From: Nocardioidaceae bacterium
GTDB taxonomy: Bacteria > Actinomycetota > Actinomycetes > Propionibacteriales > Nocardioidaceae
DNA: 64,000 nt
NCBI GenBank assembly: GCA_020636935.1
Contig: JACJWW010000005.1
Span: 61,950-125,949, forward strand
Reading direction: 5' to 3'
In this document: in pieces, positions 15,407 through 22,586 of the stretch
Position numbering within the stretch: position 1 is the stretch's first letter
Layout: each line of letters starts with the position of its first letter
Position numbers and translations under genes: made by a program
Notes under the pieces: model-generated
What the model saw: only the letters and a program-made list of their open reading frames with translations
Database searches by the model: none
Told to the model about the DNA's origin: nothing

Positions 15407-16876
15407 GTGCCAACCCTGTCGGAGATCGCCCGTTCGCACACGAATTTGGGCCCAGTTGAGGTGGAGTGGCTGCGTGCCTTGGTGGCTGACTGGCAGGTCA
15501 TCTCCGACCTGTCATTCGCCGACTTGGTGTTGTGGCTCCCAGACAAAAGTGGAGAGGGTTTTTGGGCAGCCGCTCAAATCCGCCCGACTACCGGACCAAC
15601 GGCTCACGTGCATGATCTGGTCGGATCGTTCGTCACGCATGCCAAGCGCCCGCTCCTGATCCAGGCCTTCACCGAGGGTCGGATAGTGCGTGAAGGAGAC
15701 CCCGAGTGGCGTGACGAGGTGCCAGTGCGGGTGGAGGTGATCCCGGTGCGACACGACGACCGGGTGATTGCAGTTGTGGCCAGAAACACCAATCTCACCG
15801 GCGTACGCACCTCCAGCAGACTGGAGTTGGCCTATCTGCAAGCGGCCACCGAGCTCTTCCAGATGATTGCCTCGGGGGCCTTCCCCTTCAAGGCGCAAAG
15901 ATCCGATCTCACAGACACGCCACGCGTTGGGGATGGTTTCATCCAAATCGACCAGCGAGGCGAGGTCACCTACGCCAGTCCCAATGCTCAATCGGTGTTT
16001 CGAAGACTGGGCTTGGCTGCGGACTTGACGGGGGAGTCCTTGGCGGAGGTCACCAGGCAGTTGGTGCCAGCCCAGATGCGGGCTGATGAAGAGATCTTGA
16101 GTGCCGTGTTGTTCGGGCGAGCCCCTCGCGCGGCCGAGGTGGGCAATGCCATGGCCACAATCATCGCTCGTGCTGTGCCACTCCAACCGCCGGGAGGGTC
16201 GACGGGGGCGGTGATCCTAGTGCGCGATGTCACTGACTTGCGCCGACGTGATCGCGAGCTGGTCACCAAGGACGCCACGATTCGCGAGATCCATCACCGG
16301 GTGAAAAACAACCTCCAGACCGTCGCGGCACTGCTTCGGCTACAGGCTCGCCGGCTCGACGTACCAGAGGGGCGCTTGGCCCTTGAAGAGGCCGTACGTC
16401 GGGTCGGCGCGATTGCCGTCGTACACGAGACTCTGAGTCAAAACTTCGAGGAATGGGTCGACTTCGATGCAGTGTGTGATCAGTTGACCAGACTCGTGAC
16501 CGACGTCGGCACACCTGATACAACCGTGACCACGCAACGGGTGGGGACCTTCGGGATGGTGGCATCTGCCGTGGCCACACCGTTGGCGATGGTACTCACG
16601 GAGTTGCTCCAAAATGCCGTTGAACATGCCTTCGTCGGGGCCGATCAAGGAATCATCACCCTTGAGGTCAGTCGCGACGACACAGCGCTCTCCTGCAAGG
16701 TCATCGATGATGGTGCAGGACTACCCGAGGGTTTCGTGTTTGGATCAACACCCAGTCTGGGACTGTCGATTGTGTCGACGCTGGTTAGCGAGTTGGCTGG
16801 CGAGGTTTCGCTGACCTCAACTGCAGCGGGGACCACCGCATCGCTTCATTTCCCTGATGTGGTGTCGGCTCGCTAA
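15407..16876 (+). CDS. pdtaS: PdtaS-like cytoplasmic sensor histidine kinase
   Basis: The 489-residue soluble kinase has an N-terminal GAF-like sensor (~1-150) and a PAS domain (~185-280). A HisKA_2 dimerisation/phospho-acceptor region starts at EIHHRVKNNLQ (His296/297), and an HATPase domain follows with ELLQNAVEHAF and DDGAGLPEGF. The architecture and the convergent neighbour whiB1 match M. tuberculosis PdtaS (Rv3220c), whose partner PdtaR is an antiterminator encoded elsewhere; no such regulator is in this window. There are no membrane spans. The start is GTG, apparently leaderless. Confidence 0.9.
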   Translation: MPTLSEIARSHTNLGPVEVEWLRALVADWQVISDLSFADLVLWLPDKSGEGFWAAAQIRPTTGPTAHVHDLVGSFVTHAKRPLLIQAFTEGRIVREGDPEWRDEVPVRVEVIPVRHDDRVIAVVARNTNLTGVRTSSRLELAYLQAATELFQMIASGAFPFKAQRSDLTDTPRVGDGFIQIDQRGEVTYASPNAQSVFRRLGLAADLTGESLAEVTRQLVPAQMRADEEILSAVLFGRAPRAAEVGNAMATIIARAVPLQPPGGSTGAVILVRDVTDLRRRDRELVTKDATIREIHHRVKNNLQTVAALLRLQARRLDVPEGRLALEEAVRRVGAIAVVHETLSQNFEEWVDFDAVCDQLTRLVTDVGTPDTTVTTQRVGTFGMVASAVATPLAMVLTELLQNAVEHAFVGADQGIITLEVSRDDTALSCKVIDDGAGLPEGFVFGSTPSLGLSIVSTLVSELAGEVSLTSTAAGTTASLHFPDVVSAR

Positions 16877-16895
16877 CTGGTCACACGATTGCTGC

Positions 16896-17150
16896 TCAGA
16901 CGGTGGCTCGCACCCGTGAGCGCGCGTTGCGACGCTTGAGTGCGCGGCGTTCTTCTTCGCTCAGCCCGCCCCAAACGCCATGGTCTTGCCCTGCTTCAAG
17001 GGCCCAAGCTAGACATTCCTCGCGCACTGGGCAGCGTTGACAAACCTTCTTGGCCTCTTCGATCTGCATGATTGCCGGGCCGGTGTTTCCGATCGGGAAA
17101 AACAACTCCGGGTCAACATCCAGACACGCGGCACGCTCGCGCCAGTCCAT
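16896..17150 (-). CDS. whiB1: WhiB1 iron-sulfur transcription factor
   Basis: The 84-residue Wbl protein has the four cluster cysteines (C9, C37, C40, C46 in CQRCPVREEC), the GVWGG turn, and a basic C-terminus EERRALKRRNARSR for DNA binding. In mycobacteria WhiB1 holds a nitric-oxide-sensitive [4Fe-4S] cluster, binds the primary sigma factor and is essential. The gene is convergent with pdtaS (19-base gap) as in M. tuberculosis. ATG 17150 has GGAGG about 10 bases upstream. Confidence 0.95.
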   Translation of the reverse strand: MDWRERAACLDVDPELFFPIGNTGPAIMQIEEAKKVCQRCPVREECLAWALEAGQDHGVWGGLSEEERRALKRRNARSRVRATV

Positions 17151-17208
17151 TAAGAGGCTGCCTCCATCTATGTGTGTGGCCCTGTTGGGCCAGATAATTC
17201 AAGCCTGA

Positions 17209-17228
17209 TTAGTGAAGTCGTTCACTAA
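17209..17228. promoter_or_regulatory. CRP/GlxR-like operator upstream of whiB1
   Basis: TTAGTGAAGTCGTTCACTAA is a perfect 8-bp inverted repeat around 4 bases. It contains GTGA-N6-TCAC, the core of the actinobacterial CRP consensus TGTGA-N6-TCACA. It lies 59-78 bases before the whiB1 start. CRP control of whiB1 is established in M. tuberculosis; here it is inferred from the site. Confidence 0.6.
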
Positions 17229-17305
17229 CGGATTGATATTCGCAAGTCGAAGAGCAATGTGCAATACCCAACAAGGGTCGGATTCGTCACAGGGCGGTGG
17301 CGCCC

Positions 17306-17311
17306 TATCAT
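17306..17311 (+). promoter_or_regulatory. Candidate -10 box for leaderless small membrane gene
   Basis: TATCAT followed by 7 bases and GTG at 17319; it supports that start. Confidence 0.35.
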
Positions 17312-17318
17312 CACGGTC

Positions 17319-17729
17319 GTGAGCCCGGATCTACCCAAGAACTCGCCCGAACCACGGGAAGACGAGCGCCATCGTGTCCGGATTGCCCATCTTGTCGCTG
17401 CAGCTCTGTGCGGCGTACAGGCCCTGGCGATGGTCTCCTTTGCGGTCTGGGTACTCATTGCCGGGCGGGCTGGACCAGTCGACTACGAGGCCGGGATCGT
17501 GGTCTTTTCGGTGGTCTTGTCGGGCATCTTGGCGGGCATCGGTTGGGCATTGACTCGAGATGACACCCGCTGGCGTGGGGCGGCGTTGACGCTACAGATC
17601 ATCTTCGCACTCATGATGCAGCTGCCGGGACAACCAGCATGGGTGGTGATGTTGGCGCGTGCGCCCTTCATAATTGCAGCGCTCGCGCTGGTGGCCGCCA
17701 TCTTCTTCGACAACAGGCAACGTGACTGA
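17319..17729 (+). CDS. Hypothetical four-helix membrane protein
   Basis: I do not recognise this 136-residue protein. It has a short charged N-terminus (SPEPREDERHRVR) and four hydrophobic segments at about residues 26-46, 56-76, 86-104 and 108-128, with both ends probably cytoplasmic. The GTG start at 17319 was chosen over an earlier frame because of the TATCAT box 7 bases upstream. It lies opposite the end of sodX and downstream of the whiB1 control region. Confidence 0.6.
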   Translation: MSPDLPKNSPEPREDERHRVRIAHLVAAALCGVQALAMVSFAVWVLIAGRAGPVDYEAGIVVFSVVLSGILAGIGWALTRDDTRWRGAALTLQIIFALMMQLPGQPAWVVMLARAPFIIAALALVAAIFFDNRQRD

Positions 17730-17731
17730 AG

Positions 17732-18064
17732 TCAGGCTTCCTTGGGTCTTCGGGGAGGCCCCACTCTGGTGATCACGGTGGCCAGCACGTCGGCGGACGG
17801 GATAGCCACACCCCCCAGAGTCCACGAGTCGCGACCTTGCTGCGGGTTGTCGCGGGTCACGAAATAGCCGTCCTCTTCAATCAGGTCGACCCGCTTGACC
17901 GAGACCTCACCGTCTGCGAATCGTACGATGGCCAATTCTCCGACCGTGGGCCTGCGTGAGCGGTCGATGAGGAGCAAGTCACCGTCTCGCAAGGTGGGTT
18001 GCATCGATTCGCCTCGTACGACGACCAAGCCAAAGCGGCAGCGACGGCTCTGTCTTGGCAACAT
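17732..18064 (-). CDS. sodX: Nickel-SOD maturation protease (S24/S26 family)
   Basis: The 110-residue protein is a small signal-peptidase-like Ser/Lys protease. The catalytic Ser is in VRGESMQPTLRDGD and the Lys in VSVKRV, and the TRDNPQQGRDS segment follows the usual fold. No membrane anchor is present. It is divergent from sodN, the classical arrangement for SodX, which removes the SodN leader so nickel can bind. I chose ATG 18064 with GAGGAG about 9 bases upstream over a TTG at 18094. Confidence 0.88.
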   Translation of the reverse strand: MLPRQSRRCRFGLVVVRGESMQPTLRDGDLLLIDRSRRPTVGELAIVRFADGEVSVKRVDLIEEDGYFVTRDNPQQGRDSWTLGGVAIPSADVLATVITRVGPPRRPKEA

Positions 18065-18255
18065 GCGGATGGCTCCTCGCTGGTTTTGGCCCAAGGAGTG
18101 AACCCTTGTTGGCCATGCTGGTCTTGTCGGGAGTAGTGTCGCAACTGGTCACCAAGTCCGACTACTGGCTCAGGCCGGAGGCTTAAGTACCGGCACCTGC
18201 CTGAGCGCGATCGCGGCCCGACCACCGCCGCGCCCTACTGGTTGAGAGGTTGTAC

Positions 18256-18654
18256 ATGTTTTTCAAGATGTTCGTCCCCACAGAGGTCACTGCGCACTGC
18301 GACTTGCCTTGTGGCGTCTATGACCCGGCCCAGGCTCGGATTGAAGCCGAGTCGATCAAGGCAATCATCGGCAAGGTAGCCGCCAATGACGATCCTGACT
18401 TCCGCACCCGGGCGCTGATCATCAAGGAGCAGCGCTCCGAGATGGTCAAGCATCATCTGTGGGTGCTCTGGACCGACTACTTCAAGCCCCCTCACTTCGA
18501 GAAATATCCCCAGTTGCACGCGTTGGTCAATGAAGCGACGAAGCTGGCGGGTGCTGCAGGCACCAAGGGTCAGTTCGATGCGGCACAGGCTGACGAATTG
18601 CTGGCCAAGATCGATGAGATCGACAAGATCTTCAAGGAGACCAAGCAGGGCTGA
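18256..18654 (+). CDS. sodN: Nickel superoxide dismutase
   Basis: The protein has a 13-residue leader followed by the nickel hook HCDLPCGVYDPAQ. After cleavage His1, Cys2 and Cys6 would bind nickel. The conserved KHHLWVLWTDYFKPPHFEKY block follows. Total length is 132 residues, normal for Ni-SOD. It converts superoxide to peroxide and oxygen in the cytoplasm. ATG 18256 follows GAGAGG at good spacing; an upstream TTG and an internal ATG are less likely. A strong hairpin ends the gene. Confidence 0.97.
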   Translation: MFFKMFVPTEVTAHCDLPCGVYDPAQARIEAESIKAIIGKVAANDDPDFRTRALIIKEQRSEMVKHHLWVLWTDYFKPPHFEKYPQLHALVNEATKLAGAAGTKGQFDAAQADELLAKIDEIDKIFKETKQG

Positions 18655-18689
18655 CCTAGCCGCCGCGTATTCGCGGTTGTCGGAGACCT

Positions 18690-18730
18690 CAACCAAGCGA
18701 GGCTGCTCTCAAGGCAGCCTCGCTTGGTTG
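18690..18730 (+). terminator. Strong hairpin after sodN
   Basis: A perfect 17-bp stem (18690-18706 with 18714-18730) closes a 7-base loop, 35 bases after the sodN stop. The following T-run is weak, so an L-shaped actinobacterial terminator or a 3'-end stabiliser are both possible. Confidence 0.75.
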
Positions 18731-18883
18731 CAATTTGATGTCAGATGCGACACAAAGCCCCTCACTCCCTATGCCTTGTGGATCAGTTGTGACAACATGG
18801 ATCCTTGGGTCACCACCCAATCCAGCAATTGCCTGCCCGCTCCACCATGCTCTGGCTGAGCAGATCTGCTGGCCTCATGTCCT

Positions 18884-20125
18884 TTGGCTGACCCACAGAA
18901 GAAGACGATGAAAGCCCTGCCCGAGTTGAAGCAAGACCTAAACGATCCGACTGCGATTGACAGCCCATATGCGGGTGATCCAGCCTTCGACATGCACGTC
19001 GGCGGCAAGATGGAGTTGACCGCCCGGATGGCGCTCAATGGGCCCGAGGAGCTTTCCTTGGCCTACACGCCAGGTGTTGCTCGTGTGTGCACTGCCATCC
19101 ACGAAGATCCAGCCCTGGCCGATGTCTACACCTGGGTCTCCAACACGGTCGCGGTAGTCACCGACGGCACCGCAGTACTCGGTCTGGGGGATGTGGGCCC
19201 CAAGGCTGCGATGCCGGTGATGGAAGGTAAGGCGGTGTTGTTCAAGAAATTTGGCAATGTCGATGCCATCCCGATCTGCCTGGACACCACGGATGTCGAC
19301 GAGATCGTCGACACCGTCGTAAGAATGGCGCCGAGCTTTGGTGGCATCAATCTCGAGGACATCTCCGCGCCCAGGTGCTTTGAGGTCGAGGAGCGGCTCA
19401 AACGCATCCTTGACATCCCGGTCTTTCATGACGACCAACACGGCACTGCAGTGGTGGCGCTCGCGGCATTGCGCAATGCCGTCGCCCTCACTGGCAGATT
19501 GATGGAGACCACTCGGGTGGTGGTTTCGGGGGCGGGCGCAGCAGGTGTTGCCGTAACCCGGATCCTCCTGGCTGCGGGCGTGCGCGATATCGCAGTGGTC
19601 GACCGCACCGGTGTGCTCAACTCCGAGCATCGTGAACTCGAAGGCTCCAAGCTTGCGCTGGCTCAGGTCACCGCCGACCTGACCGGCCGCAAGGGTGCTC
19701 TGGCAGACGTGATGCCCGGGGCTGATGTCTTCATCGGCGTGTCCGGTGGCACCGTGGCCGAAGAAGTCGTGGTGACGATGGCTCCCGACGCGATCATCTT
19801 TGCCTTGGCCAACCCAACCCCCGAGGTGCCGATCGAGATTGCCCACAAGTACGCCGCGGTGGTTGCGACTGGGCGCTCCGACTATCCCAACCAGATCAAC
19901 AATGTCTTGGCCTTCCCGGGCATCTTCCGCGGTGCCTTTGATGCCAAGGCGGTCGCGATCACCGAAGGGATGAAGCTCGCCGCAGCAGAGGCACTGGCCG
20001 ACTTGGTCGGTGCTGACCTCAGTGCGGATTTGGTGATCCCGTCTCCCTTTGATCCCCGGGTGCCCAATGCTGTTGCTGAAGCCGTGATCATGGCTGCTCG
20101 CGTTGATGGCGTGGCCCGCAACTAG
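18884..20125 (+). CDS. NAD(P)-dependent malic enzyme
   Basis: The protein of up to 413 residues decarboxylates malate to pyruvate. Segments are SLAYTPGVARVC (with the catalytic Tyr), VVTDGTAVLGLGDVGP, LEDISAPRCFEVE, the metal site FHDDQHGTAVV, the Rossmann motif VVSGAGAAGVAV, and NPTPEV. It lacks the phosphotransacetylase-like extension of long bacterial forms. The start is uncertain: TTG 18884 gives the longest product, while ATG 18908 (MKALPELK) is also reasonable. Neither has a good ribosome site. Confidence 0.92.
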   Translation: MADPQKKTMKALPELKQDLNDPTAIDSPYAGDPAFDMHVGGKMELTARMALNGPEELSLAYTPGVARVCTAIHEDPALADVYTWVSNTVAVVTDGTAVLGLGDVGPKAAMPVMEGKAVLFKKFGNVDAIPICLDTTDVDEIVDTVVRMAPSFGGINLEDISAPRCFEVEERLKRILDIPVFHDDQHGTAVVALAALRNAVALTGRLMETTRVVVSGAGAAGVAVTRILLAAGVRDIAVVDRTGVLNSEHRELEGSKLALAQVTADLTGRKGALADVMPGADVFIGVSGGTVAEEVVVTMAPDAIIFALANPTPEVPIEIAHKYAAVVATGRSDYPNQINNVLAFPGIFRGAFDAKAVAITEGMKLAAAEALADLVGADLSADLVIPSPFDPRVPNAVAEAVIMAARVDGVARN

Positions 20126-20145
20126 AGAGCGTGACCCGCGGCGGA

Positions 20146-20151
20146 TAGTGT
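20146..20151 (+). promoter_or_regulatory. Candidate -10 box for leaderless oxidoreductase gene
   Basis: TAGTGT followed by 7 bases and ATG at 20159. Confidence 0.4.
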
Positions 20152-20158
20152 CAATCGC

Positions 20159-21127
20159 ATGTTTGCCGTCTATGCCGAATCATTCGATCAGACCGACCCG
20201 CTGAAGGGCCTGGTGATCGGGGAGCGTCCTGACCCAGTTGCCCCTGCTGGGTGGACCACCGTGACGGTCAAGGCCGCCTCCCTGAATCATCACGACATCT
20301 GGTCGCTGCGCGGGGTGGGTCTGCGCGAAGAAGCCTTGCCAATGATCTTGGGCTGTGACGCTGCCGGACTGGACGAAGACGGCAACGAGGTCGTCGTACA
20401 CGCCGTGGTCAATGATCCGAGCTGGATGGGTGACCAAACACTGGACCCCCGGCGCTCAATCCTCAGCGAGCGCCACCAAGGCACCTTCGCCGACCAAGTG
20501 ATCGTGCCGAAGGCAAATGTGATTGCCAAGCCCGCTTCCCTGAGCTTTGCGGAGGCTGCTTGCTTGCCGACCGCCTGGTTGACGGCCTATCGGATGCTGT
20601 TCACCCGAGGTGAGCTCAAAGCTGGTGACACTGTGCTGGTGCAGGGTGCTGGCGGTGGCGTGGCCACTGCGTGCATCACCTTGGCCAGGGCAGCAGGCCT
20701 GCGAGTGTGGGTGACCAGTCGTGACGCGGCCAAAGCCAACCGTGCCCTCGAGTTGGGCGCCCATGAGGTCTTCGAGTCTGGCGCGCGACTGCCGGGCAAG
20801 GTCGATGCTGTGATGGAGACCGTAGGCAAGGCGACCTGGTCGCATTCGATCAGGGCCTTGAGGCCGGGTGGCACGATCGTGATCTCTGGCACGACGTCAG
20901 GTGCCGACCTAAGTGATGCCGAGCTCACCCGGATCTTCTTCCTCCAGTTGAGGGTGGTCGGCTCCACCATGGGCACGACTGCCGAGTTGGCTGCCTTGGT
21001 CAACCTGCTTGATGCCACAGGAGCCAGGCCATTGATCGACCGGGTCTTGGCCATGGAGCATGCTGACGTGGGCTTCGCCGCTATGGCTGCTGGAGAGGTC
21101 TTCGGCAAGATCGTCTTCACCCGGTGA
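20159..21127 (+). CDS. Zinc-free MDR oxidoreductase (quinone oxidoreductase-like)
   Basis: The 322-residue medium-chain dehydrogenase/reductase has SLNHHDIWSLRG, LGCDAAG, the GTFADQVIVP block, and the nucleotide motif VLVQGAGGGVATACI. The structural zinc cysteine cluster of true alcohol dehydrogenases is missing. That points to the quinone oxidoreductase or enoyl reductase branch. The substrate is unknown. Its stop overlaps the SDR start as GTGA. Confidence 0.85.
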   Translation: MFAVYAESFDQTDPLKGLVIGERPDPVAPAGWTTVTVKAASLNHHDIWSLRGVGLREEALPMILGCDAAGLDEDGNEVVVHAVVNDPSWMGDQTLDPRRSILSERHQGTFADQVIVPKANVIAKPASLSFAEAACLPTAWLTAYRMLFTRGELKAGDTVLVQGAGGGVATACITLARAAGLRVWVTSRDAAKANRALELGAHEVFESGARLPGKVDAVMETVGKATWSHSIRALRPGGTIVISGTTSGADLSDAELTRIFFLQLRVVGSTMGTTAELAALVNLLDATGARPLIDRVLAMEHADVGFAAMAAGEVFGKIVFTR

Positions 21128-21795
21128 GGCATCTGATCACCGGTGCCGGATCCGGGATCGGTGCGGCGATTGCCAAGCACTTGCAGCAGCGGGGCGATGA
21201 GCTCCTGCTCGTCGCCCGGACACCTGCCCGAGCGGCAGAGTTGGCCCGCAACTTCCCCGGAGCCAGTGTGCTGAGCGCCGACCTCAGCCAGCCCGAGGCC
21301 CTTGAGGGCTCGCAAATCCCCGATGCCCTTGACTCGGTGATCCACGCGGCAGGTGTCGTTGAGTTGGGCAAGTTGAGTGATGCTGACTACGCACAGGTGC
21401 AGGAGCAGATTGCCGTCAACTTGCTCGCCCCGATCCGGCTCACCCAAGTGTGTCTACCCGCTCTTCGGGCGACCCAAGGCACTGTGGTCTTCGTCAACTC
21501 CACCGCAGGCATCACGGCCAATCCGGGCTGGGGCGCCTATGCGGCCTCGAAGTTCGGTCTCCGGGCCATAGCCGACGCCCTACGCGCCGAGGAGCAGCCC
21601 AATGGAGTGCGGGTGGCTACGATCTTCCCGGGGCGCACCGCCACCTCCATGCAGGCGAAAGTCCATGAATTGGAAGGGCGACCCTACGACCCAACGGCAT
21701 GGATCCGCCCGGAGACGGTCGCAATGCAGATCGTCAATGTGCTTGATCTGCCGCGTGATGCCACGGTCAGCGAGGTCGTGATCCGGCCGGTCTAG
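21124..21795 (+). CDS. Short-chain dehydrogenase/reductase
   Basis: The 223-residue SDR starts with GTG overlapping the upstream stop. It has the cofactor motif HLITGAGSGIGAAIAKHL, the Asn/Gly strand SVIHAAGVVE, the catalytic Ser in FVNSTAGI and Tyr-x3-Lys in YAASK. An Arg soon after the first strand (VARTPARAAEL) suggests NADPH use. It probably acts together with the coupled MDR enzyme. Substrate unknown. Confidence 0.9.
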   Translation: MRHLITGAGSGIGAAIAKHLQQRGDELLLVARTPARAAELARNFPGASVLSADLSQPEALEGSQIPDALDSVIHAAGVVELGKLSDADYAQVQEQIAVNLLAPIRLTQVCLPALRATQGTVVFVNSTAGITANPGWGAYAASKFGLRAIADALRAEEQPNGVRVATIFPGRTATSMQAKVHELEGRPYDPTAWIRPETVAMQIVNVLDLPRDATVSEVVIRPV

Positions 21796-22376
21796 CCGAA
21801 GTCCATCCGGAAGCGCCGCATCCTGGCAGAGGCGACAGGGCGCTTGCCGTGCAGCCAGCCGAGGGGTCCCTCGGGAGCGAACTGCCACTTTGCATGGCAC
21901 GGGATTATCTTGGCCGAGCCCTTCAGCCCAGCAGTGACGATCTCGCCGTTGTCACGGGTCTGCTTGACCCGACCGTTGAAAGGCAGCCTGGGGGCGGCTC
22001 CGGCAACGTCGTAGAAGGAGCAACTCGCGATCGCTCGGCCCCCGATGGAGGCGGTGGCATTGAGCTTGGTGCTGATCGCGTTTTCGCGGGCTTCGAAGGT
22101 GTATTCATTGAGCTCCTTGGGGATCGCCCACAATGCGCGACCGCCTTCCACCGAGTCTGCAGAGTCGACCCAGATGTCGGTGATGGTGACATGCTCCTTG
22201 TCGACCATTCGGCCAACGAGCAGCTCGTGATAGGTCAAGGGGCTCGGATCGTCGTACCTGACCATCATGACGCCGTACATGCCTTTGGGCCGGTCAGGAT
22301 GGTCGCCTTCCTTGACCCGGAAGAGCGAATTCCAGCTTTCGCCATACATCTTCCAGGGCGCTGGGGGATAAGGCAT
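21792..22376 (-). CDS. Acetoacetate decarboxylase family protein
   Basis: The 194-residue protein matches the ADC superfamily: MYGVMMVRYDDPSPLTYHEL, IWVDSADSVEGGRALWAIPK with the conserved Trp/Pro/Lys block, and a C-terminal beta-rich half. The position of the Schiff-base lysine cannot be fixed by eye, so decarboxylation is not certain. It lies 30 bases downstream of the DUF6104 gene and may be the third gene of the kgd transcript. Its last bases overlap the end of the convergent SDR gene by 4. Confidence 0.75.
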   Translation of the reverse strand: MPYPPAPWKMYGESWNSLFRVKEGDHPDRPKGMYGVMMVRYDDPSPLTYHELLVGRMVDKEHVTITDIWVDSADSVEGGRALWAIPKELNEYTFEARENAISTKLNATASIGGRAIASCSFYDVAGAAPRLPFNGRVKQTRDNGEIVTAGLKGSAKIIPCHAKWQFAPEGPLGWLHGKRPVASARMRRFRMDFG

Positions 22377-22406
22377 GGATGCTCCGATCAGTGGCTGGTG
22401 GAGAGC

Positions 22407-22583
22407 TTAGTCGTCTTCGTCGTCGAGACGGGCCAGCCAGGTCGCCAATCTCTCCACAGCCACCTCGAACTCCGGATGGCTATCGGTGAACTCCTGCAAA
22501 CGATCAGCAAGCCACTCGAGGGTGACCTCTTCGTCACCTCGCCGGGTGGTCAGCTCCTCGATCCCACGATCGGTGAAATACAT
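22407..22583 (-). CDS. DUF6104 family small protein
   Basis: A 58-residue acidic protein beginning MYFTDRGIEELTTRRGDEEV and ending in an ARLDDEDD tail. The middle, TLEWLADRLQEF, looks amphipathic. It matches the small actinobacterial DUF6104 family. The start is 3 bases after the kgd stop, so it is almost surely cotranscribed with kgd. A role tied to oxoglutarate metabolism is possible but unproven. Confidence 0.85.
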   Translation of the reverse strand: MYFTDRGIEELTTRRGDEEVTLEWLADRLQEFTDSHPEFEVAVERLATWLARLDDEDD

Positions 22584-22586
22584 CGA

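Noticed and set aside
15512..16186. A 224-codon minus-strand frame inside pdtaS
   Set aside because: pdtaS domains cover the region fully; the antisense product has no recognisable fold.
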